From Rhodospirillaceae bacterium (GTDB lineage: Bacteria > Pseudomonadota > Alphaproteobacteria > UBA8366 > GCA-2717185), in the NCBI GenBank assembly GCA_002717185.1, contig PBDC01000029.1:1-6370 (forward strand): a stretch of 6,370 nt of DNA. Reading direction: 5' to 3'. Each line of letters opens with the position of its first letter. Within the stretch, counting starts at the first letter, position 1. This document shows positions 1 to 5,786 of the stretch, piece after piece. Below the pieces are notes generated by a model. The model ran no database searches, was not told the origin of the DNA, and worked only from the letters and a program-made list of their open reading frames with translations. Position numbers and translations under genes: made by a program.

Positions 1-40
1 TTTTTAGCAAATTCAAGTAACTCGCTTTATGCGGTGAGGG

Positions 41-450
41 TCACTGCGCCTTGGAACGACCTGTATTAAGCTCTGCAATTTGTCCAGGGTGCCAGTGCTT
101 TCTATAGCCCTTTACCTCCTGTAGGCGACGATAGAGATCCGCGGTGTGCCGGCTAATAACGTCACCGATTGATTGCCGACTGATGATAGGATTGAAGGTC
201 CGGCCGGCTTGGTCCAATTGCGGTTCAGTAAATGATGGATTAATCAAGCGGCGGTTTAACAAAAGGTTGTACTTGCCAGTTAAAAGGCAAATACGGCTGT
301 GATCCGTATCCATCAGGATTTCGACGATGCGTTTCTCTAGAGCAAAACCTGCGTTACACGATTCATTGAAGAAGCAGTGCGTCGGTTCGCCGCATCTAGT
401 GGGGTTGTATAAATTTTTCGACGCAACATATAACCTTCGCGTTCAATCAT
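41..450 (-). pseudogene. Unrecognised gene split by a one-base frameshift
   Basis: Two reading frames on the minus strand join into one plausible protein. The first runs from an ATG at 450 (or 429) to a TAG at 337-339 and gives 37 residues beginning MIEREGYMLRRKIYTTPLDA. The second has its first ATG at 313 and stops at 41, but its open frame extends upstream past that ATG, with residues FALEKRIVEIL just before it. Adding one T to the run of four T's (plus-strand AAAA at 344-347) joins them as ...RVTQV-F-ALEKRIVEIL..., about 136 residues. The ATG at 313 has no ribosome binding site, which supports it being internal. The joined product is basic and soluble, with no signal peptide or membrane segment, and I do not recognise its family. 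It would diverge from the GcrA-like gene at 477, with start codons only about 27-48 bases apart. A real 90-residue gene at 41-313 or a homopolymer sequencing error are alternatives. Confidence 0.35.
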
Positions 451-476
451 TATGATCTTTAAGTTGGAGCAAAACG

Positions 477-665
477 ATGTCTGAGAAGCACGTCGGTGGG
501 GGTTGTCTGTGGCCCATGTGGGGACACTCAGAAACACCAAACCATGAATATTGTGGCGCAAAGCGGCTAGAAGGCCAGTCTTACTGTGCCAAACACTATG
601 CGCAGTCGATCCGTAACCCTGAAGAAGAGATCCAGACCTTTGTCCCACGCAAGATTGCGGCGTAG
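477..665 (+). CDS. Stand-alone GcrA C-terminal-domain-like small protein
   Basis: A 62-residue protein that resembles the conserved C-terminal part of GcrA, the alphaproteobacterial cell-cycle transcription factor. Visible matches are the CLWP motif at residues 10-13 (GcrA proteins have C-x-W-P), the YCGAKR stretch at 25-30, and GQSYCAKH at 33-40 (compare GKPYCxxH in GcrA). Cys10, Cys26, Cys37 and His40 are spaced like a possible metal site. Full-length GcrA is about 170 residues and begins with a helix-turn-helix domain that is absent here. In Caulobacter GcrA the C-terminal region contacts sigma-70, so a free domain could act on RNA polymerase without its own DNA binding, but that is inference. 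GGAG at 466-469 lies seven bases before the ATG, which supports the start. An 18-bp dyad follows 21 bases after the stop. The family call rests on remembered motifs, not an alignment. A generic small zinc-binding protein is the alternative. Confidence 0.7.
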   Translation: MSEKHVGGGCLWPMWGHSETPNHEYCGAKRLEGQSYCAKHYAQSIRNPEEEIQTFVPRKIAA

Positions 666-686
666 AGCGGTTCATAAGTTGTTAAG

Positions 687-709
687 ACTGCATAAATTTG
701 CAGTATATT
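687..709 (+). terminator. 18-bp dyad with T-run: weak terminator or operator
   Basis: ACTGCA (687-692) and TGCAGT (699-704) are a perfect six-base inverted repeat around a six-base AT-rich loop. It lies 21 bases after the stop of the GcrA-like gene and is followed by TATATTTTT. This could be a weak intrinsic terminator. The stem is short and only half GC, so it could equally be an operator. It overlaps a possible promoter for the downstream ligase (TTGTTA at 679-684, TATATT at 704-709), although that 19-bp spacer is longer than ideal. Confidence 0.35.
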
Positions 710-711
710 TT

Positions 712-788
712 TGGTAGATAGATCAGATTTATAGAATTGGTGGAAATTGGTAACTGTTCCATACAATTTTGGTCTGATCTATAGATCA
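712..788 (+). promoter_or_regulatory. Paired operator-like palindromes upstream of the CoA ligase
   Basis: TGATCTATAGATCA at 775-788 is a perfect 14-bp palindrome. A related copy, TGGTAGATAGATCA at 712-725, matches it at 11 of 14 positions and shares the right half ATAGATCA exactly. The two copies start 63 bp apart, close to six helical turns, as would suit a dimeric repressor binding both sites or looping DNA between them. ATAGATCAGA (718-727) and TCTGATCTAT (773-782) also form a perfect 10-bp inverted repeat. The near site ends 100 bases before the ligase start. No regulator gene is visible in the window, so the binding protein is unknown. Confidence 0.45.
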
Positions 789-888
789 AGCTGTTAAAGT
801 CCCGTTTCTGCCCTAACCTAATCTCATTCCTTTCCTGGTTTGCTGCTGTGCCGCTATAGAAGGTACGGTCAGATAGGAGGGATTCGGG

Positions 889-2472
889 ATGCTGGATAAT
901 ACAGTAAATATCGACCGGTCGGTTAGCCCGACGCGCATAGATTTCGCACAAGTTTTCAATGTTGCCGTGCCGTTCATCGATCGGCACCTTGAAGAGGGCC
1001 GTGGCGAGAAGGTTGCGGTGCGTGCCGAAGCGGGTGATGTGACCTTTGGAGAACTTGCTGAGAACGTGAACCGCTGCGGCAACACGCTGATAGCTCTTGG
1101 CTTGTCCCATGGCGATCGTGTCCTCATGGTCGTCAAGGACTGTGCTGAATTTTTTTACGCGTTTTGGGGGGCGATTAAGGCGGGTTTCGTACCGGCGCCC
1201 TTGAATACGCTGCTGCGAGCCCGCGACTACGCCTACATGATCGAAAATTCCGATGCAGCTGCTGTGCTGTATTCGGCTGAGTTCGCCGGTGAAGTAGAGC
1301 CTGCCCTCGCGCAAGCGAAGCACAAACCGACCCATGTTCTGCTTGTATCAGGTGAGGGTGATACCCTTGAAGCACGTGCAGCCGGTGCTTCGGTAGAACT
1401 CAATCCCGCAGCTGCGACGGCTGAGGATGATTGTTTCTGGTTGTTTTCCTCCGGTTCGACGGGGCTGCCCAAGGCGGCTGTACACGCGCATCAAGACATG
1501 GTGGTAACAAGCCAGCTCTATGGTGAGGATGTGTTAGGCGTCGGTAAGGACGACGTCTGTTTCTCTGCTGCCAAGTTGTTTTTCGCTTACGGGCTCGGTA
1601 ACGCGATGACCTTCCCATTGTGGAGCGGGGGCCAGTCAGTTCTGTTTCCAGGCCGACCAACTCCTGACGACATGTTCGATATGATCCAACGATACAAGCC
1701 GACGGTTTATTACGGTGTACCGACGCTCTACGCGGCGCAACTCCAGGCCCTCGAGGTGAATGCCGACTGGGACTTGTCTTCATTGAAAACCTGTGTGTCG
1801 GCGGGTGAGCCGCTGCCGGCGGACATTTTACGACGCTGGAAGGACGAGGTGGGCCTTGATATTTATGACGGCATCGGCACGACGGAGATCCTGCACATCT
1901 TCATTGCCAACCGCCCTGGGTATGTGAAGGCGGGTACTAGCGGTCAGATTGTTCCCGGTTACGAAGCAGAAATTCTGAACGAGCATGGTCAGCCCGTAGC
2001 AGACGGTGAGACCGGAAATTTGCGTATCAGGGGTGGTTCGACCTTGAAGTATTATTGGAAGAACCCAGAGAAGACGGCGGAGATGATTGCCGATGGCTGG
2101 GTGAATACCGGCGACACCTATAGCCGGGACGCAGATGGCTACTTCGTTTGTCATGGGCGCAGCGATGACATGATGAAGGTTGGTGGAATCTGGTGTTCCC
2201 CGATCGAGATCGAGGCTGAATTGGTCGCGCATCCCAAGGTTCTGGAAGCGGCTATCGTCGGTAGGCCTGACTTTGACGACCTGATCAAGCCGGAAGCGTA
2301 TATCATTCTGAACGACCCGAGCGATGCAGGCACTGCACTAGAAGAGGAATTGCTGGCGCACGTGAAAGCAAACCTGGCGCCCTACAAATATCCGAGATGG
2401 TTTAATTTTGTGGACGCACTACCGAAAACAGCGACTGGCAAGATCCAGCGTTTTAAGCTGCGGGCGGGATAG
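889..2472 (+). CDS. Benzoate-CoA ligase family protein (aryl-CoA synthetase)
   Basis: A complete 527-residue member of the acyl-adenylate-forming superfamily, expected to activate an aromatic acid with ATP and CoA to the aryl-CoA and AMP in the cytoplasm. Core motifs are all present: the P-loop-like SSGSTGLPK at 187-195, GIGTTE at 328-333, TGD at 407-409, the hinge region GRSDDMMKVGG at 423-433, and PKTATGKIQR at 512-521 with the expected catalytic lysine at 518. The stretches SAAKLFFAYGLGN (226-238) and TTEILHIF (331-338) are typical of the benzoate-CoA ligase family rather than of fatty-acid or acetate enzymes, and the length is normal. A strong AGGAGG at 875-880, eight bases before the ATG, fixes the start. 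The upstream region carries operator-like palindromes, suggesting substrate-responsive control. The exact substrate (benzoate, hydroxybenzoate, aminobenzoate or another) cannot be read from the sequence. No ring-opening or ring-reducing genes are in the window. Confidence 0.92.
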   Translation: MLDNTVNIDRSVSPTRIDFAQVFNVAVPFIDRHLEEGRGEKVAVRAEAGDVTFGELAENVNRCGNTLIALGLSHGDRVLMVVKDCAEFFYAFWGAIKAGFVPAPLNTLLRARDYAYMIENSDAAAVLYSAEFAGEVEPALAQAKHKPTHVLLVSGEGDTLEARAAGASVELNPAAATAEDDCFWLFSSGSTGLPKAAVHAHQDMVVTSQLYGEDVLGVGKDDVCFSAAKLFFAYGLGNAMTFPLWSGGQSVLFPGRPTPDDMFDMIQRYKPTVYYGVPTLYAAQLQALEVNADWDLSSLKTCVSAGEPLPADILRRWKDEVGLDIYDGIGTTEILHIFIANRPGYVKAGTSGQIVPGYEAEILNEHGQPVADGETGNLRIRGGSTLKYYWKNPEKTAEMIADGWVNTGDTYSRDADGYFVCHGRSDDMMKVGGIWCSPIEIEAELVAHPKVLEAAIVGRPDFDDLIKPEAYIILNDPSDAGTALEEELLAHVKANLAPYKYPRWFNFVDALPKTATGKIQRFKLRAG

Positions 2473-2487
2473 TCGTCGATCTGCTGA

Positions 2488-2851
2488 ATGTCCAACGCTG
2501 AAATTCATTTTCTGCTGTCGTCTGCATTTGGACCTGTCGACGATTTAAAGAAGTATCTTGTCGGCGGGTAAGGGTTTGGCATTAACGACAAACTAGGCAT
2601 GATTTCTCTGGTGTGGGGTGCCTATGACGGAAATTTGTTGAAAGTGCTACGAATTATATATCGCAATCGGGGTCCAGAGAGCGATTGCTTGTGAGGCTGC
2701 TAATAATATTATCGGAGTAGCTCCCGACGACGGTCCCGAACCCGTTGCTAAAAGTGAGCGCATTGGTCGTGGCGGCGACACTAATCAGCTGATTTCTAGC
2801 GTGCCACAATCGTATACGGCGATGAATTCCGAGCCACCTAATATGGCATGA
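2488..2851 (+). pseudogene. Possible decayed remnant of electron transfer flavoprotein alpha
   Basis: No intact gene lies here, but two plus-strand fragments in different frames resemble the FAD-binding C-terminal domain of ETF alpha, in the right order. In the first frame, DDLKKYLVGG is followed by an in-frame TAA (2569-2571) and then GFGINDKLG, similar to the family's ...DL..A..VVSGGRG.GS... segment. In the second frame (2642-2848), ELYIAIGVQRAI resembles the family signature LYIAxGISGAIQH. The following 35 or so residues keep matching Asp, Pro, Gly and Asp positions of the family (DP-EAP-...-G-...-D) and end in SSVPQ, like the VPxL near the ETF alpha terminus. About 25 residues between the two blocks would be missing, and the QH of the signature is lost. 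ETF accepts electrons from acyl-CoA dehydrogenases, so the context fits. The match is from memory and could be chance. The outer limits are approximate. Confidence 0.38.
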
Positions 2852-3023
2852 ATTCGTGGGTCCAAACCTTTCTCTTCTAAAACGAAGCTTATGTACCCAG
2901 CTGGATTGTGATGATGCACCTGCCGTTTTTTGTGCCATATACCACTTCCCGTAACGACTTAATCGAAGGTCTGCTGCTGGGCAGAATTCTCCGTCGAACG
3001 AAAATGGGGGAAGGCAAAGCGTG
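2852..3023. other. Intergenic stretch with no recognised feature
   Basis: I find no open frame with protein-like content, no convincing terminator and no repeat between the possible ETF remnant and the end of the Sel1 gene. A T6 run at 2926-2931 lacks a stem before it. The Sel1 gene is read towards this stretch and the ligase is read into it from the other side. Confidence 0.5.
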
Positions 3024-3566
3024 CTAGTTTCCCTGTTTGTCCTTAACCTTCTGTTTTCCTGCCTTCAAAGCTTTTGGTGTCATAAATTCAATCAGTTCCT
3101 CACGGCTTTCCTCGGCTAGCGACAACCCCCCTTTGCTTGCCAAGGTGAGCCACAGAAAGGCGGTGGACATGTCGCGGTCGCGTTCGTCCGGGTTAGTGAT
3201 GTCGCCGATAACGTGTTTTGTGACAGTAATCATGGCGAGGTTATATTGTGCGATCGGAATGCCGGATTCGGCGGCTATCATATATAGCCGTTTAGCTTCG
3301 CTCTCGCTGCGCACCACTCCGGCGCCAGTTTCATAAAGCATGCCGAGATTATTATGTGCGGCCTTATGGTCCTGTTCTGCTGCGCCGGTGAATACGACCA
3401 AAGCTTCAGAAAATTTTCTTAGACCAAAGAATTCACATCCTGCCACCAGGATACGATCGCAAACCAGGAATTGCTTGATAAGAACGGCCTCGACTGCATT
3501 GGGTTGGGCCAAAACGGGCAAGCTAAAAATCACTAGGGTAAGGATCGTCGCGACAAGTCTCTGCAT
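3024..3566 (-). CDS. Exported Sel1-repeat protein
   Basis: A 180-residue protein starting at the ATG at 3566, preceded by AAGGAGA (minus strand, 3572-3578). The open frame extends further upstream to 3701, but that would hide the signal peptide and overlap the divergent gene. Residues 1-20 form a classical signal peptide (MQRL, hydrophobic core, SLPVLA) with likely cleavage after Ala20. There is no lipobox. Residues 50-115 contain Sel1/TPR-like repeats, including AAHNNLGMLYETGAGV (69-84), EAKRLYMIAAESGIPIAQYNLA (as two blocks over 90-111) and a further degenerate unit AFLWLTLASKGG (136-147). Cys36 and Cys44 in the mature protein might form a disulfide. Sel1 repeats make alpha-solenoid scaffolds for protein interactions, so a periplasmic adaptor role is likely but its partner is unknown. 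The lysine-rich C-terminus is not a membrane anchor. Confidence 0.8.
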   Translation of the reverse strand: MQRLVATILTLVIFSLPVLAQPNAVEAVLIKQFLVCDRILVAGCEFFGLRKFSEALVVFTGAAEQDHKAAHNNLGMLYETGAGVVRSESEAKRLYMIAAESGIPIAQYNLAMITVTKHVIGDITNPDERDRDMSTAFLWLTLASKGGLSLAEESREELIEFMTPKALKAGKQKVKDKQGN

Positions 3567-3650
3567 GATGGTCTCCTTAACTCGGGCTAGCCTATACTGC
3601 TTGTTCGGCGGCGAAAGACGGCATAGCGCAGTCGTAAAATAGGAGATCAG
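3567..3650. promoter_or_regulatory. Divergent promoter region between Sel1 and ABM genes
   Basis: Only 84 bases separate the two divergent start codons, so both promoters must lie here or reach into the neighbouring genes. It contains both ribosome binding sites (minus AAGGAGA at 3572-3578, plus AGGAGA at 3641-3646). On the minus strand TATAGG near 3590-3595 could be a -10 element for the Sel1 gene. No good -35 element is visible on either strand. Confidence 0.4.
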
Positions 3651-3971
3651 ATGATGATAGTGGTTGTTTTTGAAGTGACGGCCAAAGAGGGAAAAGCGCA
3701 AGATTATTTTGACCTTGCCGCAGAACTGCGGCCGGAACTAGAGCAGATTGACGGGTTCATATCCGTTGAACGGTTCGAAAGTCTGATGACTCCAGGTAAG
3801 TATGTATCACTTTCCTTTTGGCGCGATGCGGAGGCGGTCGCTGCTTGGCACACGACGGCTAATCATGCTGCGGCGCAGGTGCGTGGTAAGTCCGAAATTT
3901 TCGCGGATTTCCGCATCTCCGTGGCGGAGACTATCCGATGCTACACCATGGCGGAGCGTGTTGGTCCTTAG
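3651..3971 (+). CDS. Antibiotic biosynthesis monooxygenase (ABM) domain protein
   Basis: A 106-residue single-domain protein of the ABM ferredoxin-like dimeric alpha+beta fold. The pattern is typical: a first strand MIVVVFEVTAKEG (2-14), a helix with DYFDLAAELRPELE (18-31), then GFISVERFES (35-44), PGKYVSLSFWRDAEAVAAW (48-66) and an NHAAAQ segment at 71-76. The end, IFADFRISVAETIRCY (83-98), is common in small proteobacterial ABM proteins. These include quinone-forming monooxygenases and many members of unknown role, and no cofactor is needed, so the substrate cannot be told. AGGAGA at 3641-3646 precedes two adjacent ATGs (3651 and 3654). The first has a five-base spacing from AGGAG and the second eight, so either could be used. 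The gene ends three bases before the oppositely directed argE-like gene. Confidence 0.85.
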   Translation: MMIVVVFEVTAKEGKAQDYFDLAAELRPELEQIDGFISVERFESLMTPGKYVSLSFWRDAEAVAAWHTTANHAAAQVRGKSEIFADFRISVAETIRCYTMAERVGP

Positions 3972-3974
3972 GGC

Positions 3975-5138
3975 CTAATCATTCCGGCAGACGTAGTCCA
4001 ATAGCCGGGCCATAAAATCCTCGCCCTTGGCAATTTGCTCAACAGAGATGAACTCATCCGGCTTGTGCGCTTGAGCAATATGACCGGGACCGCAGACCAC
4101 CGTTGGGATGCCTGCGCGCTCCATGAACAGGCCGGCTTCGGTGCCGAAAGCCACTTTTCCATGATCGTTCCGTCCTGTCAGTCGCTTTACTAGCGCCACG
4201 ATATCTTCAGCGGGGTCGATGTTCAGACTATAATTGGTGCCGATATCCTCGAACTTGAAACCAGTGTTCGAGTCGATAGCATGCATCATCGGCTCCAATG
4301 TTTCCCGGGCATAGTCTTTGATCTCTTCCAAGAGGGGCTCTGGGTCATCGTTGGGCAAATGGCGGAGTTCTAAATCGAAGGTGCATCTGTTAGGTACGAT
4401 GTTGAGTTGGACGCCGCCCTGGATAAGACCGACCTGGATAGTTGAATGGGTTAAGTCGAACTTGTCGTCGAACGGACCTTCTTCCTCGATGCGTCGTGCC
4501 AGGCCTTTAATGTGGGCGATGAGTTCCGCCGCGTATTCGATGGCGTTAACGGCCTTAGGCGCCAGACTTGAATGGGCCTCGAGGCCGTGGACATGGACAC
4601 GCATTTTACGCTTGCCTTTGTGGGCGACGATAACGTCCATGCCAGTTGGCTCGCCGACGATGCACATGGCGGGACGTACGGGCATTTCGCGAATGATTTC
4701 GACCAAGCGTTTGGCACCTAGATGGCCAACTTCTTCATCGTAAGAGAAGGCGAGATGTATCGGTATCTTCAGTCCACGCTCAAGCATCTCTGGTGCGTAA
4801 GCGAGCGCTATAGCAATGAAGGCTTTCATGTCCGCCGTTCCGCGACCAAATAGCTTTCCGTTTGCTTCGCGAACAGTGAAGGGGTTACTGGTCCAATTCT
4901 GCCCTTCGACCGGAACAACGTCGGTATGGCCGCTAAGCAGGATGCCGGATAGATCCTGCGGTCCCAAAGTGGCGTAAAGATTGGCCTTACGTTGTTCGTC
5001 GTCGTAGACGCGTATGCTGTCGACGCCCAGTTTGCCAAGATAGGCTTCGACATATTCGACGAATTCCAGATTCGATTCGTGACTTGTCGTGTCGAAGGAG
5101 ATCAGGTCACGGATTAAGTCGAGACTTTTTAGTGGCAT
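3975..5138 (-). CDS. argE: Acetylornithine deacetylase (M20 metallopeptidase family)
   Basis: A complete 387-residue M20-family hydrolase, expected to release acetate from N-acetyl-ornithine in arginine synthesis or from a related N-acyl amino acid, in the cytoplasm. Di-zinc site residues are all visible: His71 and Asp73 in SGHTDVVP, the bridging Asp103 in GRGTADMKAF, the catalytic base Glu135 with Glu136 in YDEEVGHLG, Glu163 in GEPTG, and His358 in AQAHKPDEF. The lid/dimerisation domain lies at about 175-290 and includes the conserved His189 (EAHSS). Length and motifs fit ArgE better than DapE or CPG2-type enzymes, for example QNWTSNPFTV at 80-89. AAGGGG (minus strand, 5144-5149) lies five bases before the ATG. 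No arginine gene is adjacent. Many alphaproteobacteria make arginine through ArgJ and use ArgE-like paralogues for scavenging, so the physiological substrate is uncertain. It converges with the ABM gene. Confidence 0.9.
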   Translation of the reverse strand: MPLKSLDLIRDLISFDTTSHESNLEFVEYVEAYLGKLGVDSIRVYDDEQRKANLYATLGPQDLSGILLSGHTDVVPVEGQNWTSNPFTVREANGKLFGRGTADMKAFIAIALAYAPEMLERGLKIPIHLAFSYDEEVGHLGAKRLVEIIREMPVRPAMCIVGEPTGMDVIVAHKGKRKMRVHVHGLEAHSSLAPKAVNAIEYAAELIAHIKGLARRIEEEGPFDDKFDLTHSTIQVGLIQGGVQLNIVPNRCTFDLELRHLPNDDPEPLLEEIKDYARETLEPMMHAIDSNTGFKFEDIGTNYSLNIDPAEDIVALVKRLTGRNDHGKVAFGTEAGLFMERAGIPTVVCGPGHIAQAHKPDEFISVEQIAKGEDFMARLLDYVCRND

Positions 5139-5786
5139 AGGCGCCCCTTGGATTTAGGTTCTGGTTACAAGGTTAGTGGGCGGTCGGTGAGGACGAAAGT
5201 GAGCAGCGAAACTGTGATGACAGACATGAGTATCGACAGCTGATCAGCCGTTGAGGATTGTGGCTCATAATTATTATAGCTAGTGGCGATCAGATAGGCA
5301 TTAGCGCAGAGATAGTGTTTTCCGGGGTTGAGCTTGGATACATTATTGTGGCCGAATTCGAGCCGCTGGATAACGACTGGACAGAACTCTCCAAGAAATA
5401 CATTCGGTCTCGACAAGAAAGTTTGCAAAATCTCGTTCCCTCGCGATGTCTTTACGTTAATTGGAACGTAAACTGGCCTATCTTTGTTGGTACTCAGAAG
5501 AGAGAACGTTCTTCACAGCTATTGTTCGCGCTGCGTAAACAATGGCTGCCCAAAGGCTCGGCCTTGGCCACATAGGCGAGCATCCCGCATGCTACATACC
5601 CACTTATGCATTGGCCTCCTCTGGTTTAATTCGGCCGCCTTTGGGCCCTTCTAGAGGCTATATTAACGCATCGTTGATTCCGTTTTTGATATGGTTGATT
5701 AGCCCGTCTCAATCGTCATACTCGTGAGCGTAAGAGCCGATTCCGGTGACGCTGCCCCAAAGGCGCTAAAACACAGGGAGCCGATT
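5139..5786. other. 648-bp gap without a convincing gene
   Basis: Several open frames exist but all rely on TTG starts or lack ribosome binding sites and family resemblance. On the minus strand a frame ending at 5165, just upstream of the argE-like gene, finishes with a hydrophobic segment (SILMSVITVSLLTFVL), and another minus-strand stretch around 5500-5620 reads SGYVACGMLAYVAKAEPLG. These may be relics of a membrane protein gene on the argE strand, but I cannot identify it. The right end carries the likely promoter of the acyl-CoA dehydrogenase. No terminator or RNA gene is recognised. Confidence 0.45.
5673..5722 (+). promoter_or_regulatory. Candidate promoter with GTTGATT direct repeats
   Basis: TTGATT (5695-5700) and CATACT (5717-5722), separated by 16 bp, form a moderate sigma-70-like promoter 64 bases before the acyl-CoA dehydrogenase start. 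GTTGATT occurs twice, at 5673-5679 and 5694-5700, exactly 21 bp apart (two helical turns), with a partial TTTGAT between. The repeat could bind a regulator over the -35 box. Both elements are short and may be chance. Confidence 0.25.

Noticed and set aside
337..350. Programmed -1 frameshifting as explanation for the split gene
   Set aside because: The site GGTTTTG does not fit the X-XXY-YYZ slippery pattern and I see no strong downstream stem, so a pseudogene or sequence error is simpler.
337..675. The full 112-residue minus-strand frame covering the GcrA-like gene
   Set aside because: Its first half is antisense to the GcrA-like gene and reads like random sequence. Only its last 37 codons, from the ATG at 450, were kept as part of the frameshifted gene.
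682..1335. A 217-residue minus-strand open frame opposite the start of the ligase
   Set aside because: It lies mostly antisense to the clearly coding ligase, has no family motif and is the expected shadow of that gene.
2912..2935. T6 run as intrinsic terminator
   Set aside because: No GC-rich stem precedes it on either strand.
2654..2938. A 94-residue minus-strand frame in the gap after the ligase
   Set aside because: No ribosome binding site or family resemblance, and the opposite strand gives a better match to ETF alpha.
3037..3642. Two plus-strand frames opposite the Sel1 gene
   Set aside because: Antisense to a gene with a signal peptide, ribosome binding site and Sel1 repeats; they are shadows.
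3975..5138. DapE (succinyl-diaminopimelate desuccinylase) as identity of the M20 enzyme
   Set aside because: The motif context and length fit the ArgE branch better, although both share the zinc ligands.
5258..5575. A 105-residue plus-strand frame in the gap before the acyl-CoA dehydrogenase
   Set aside because: It needs a TTG start without a ribosome binding site, and its sequence resembles no family known to me.
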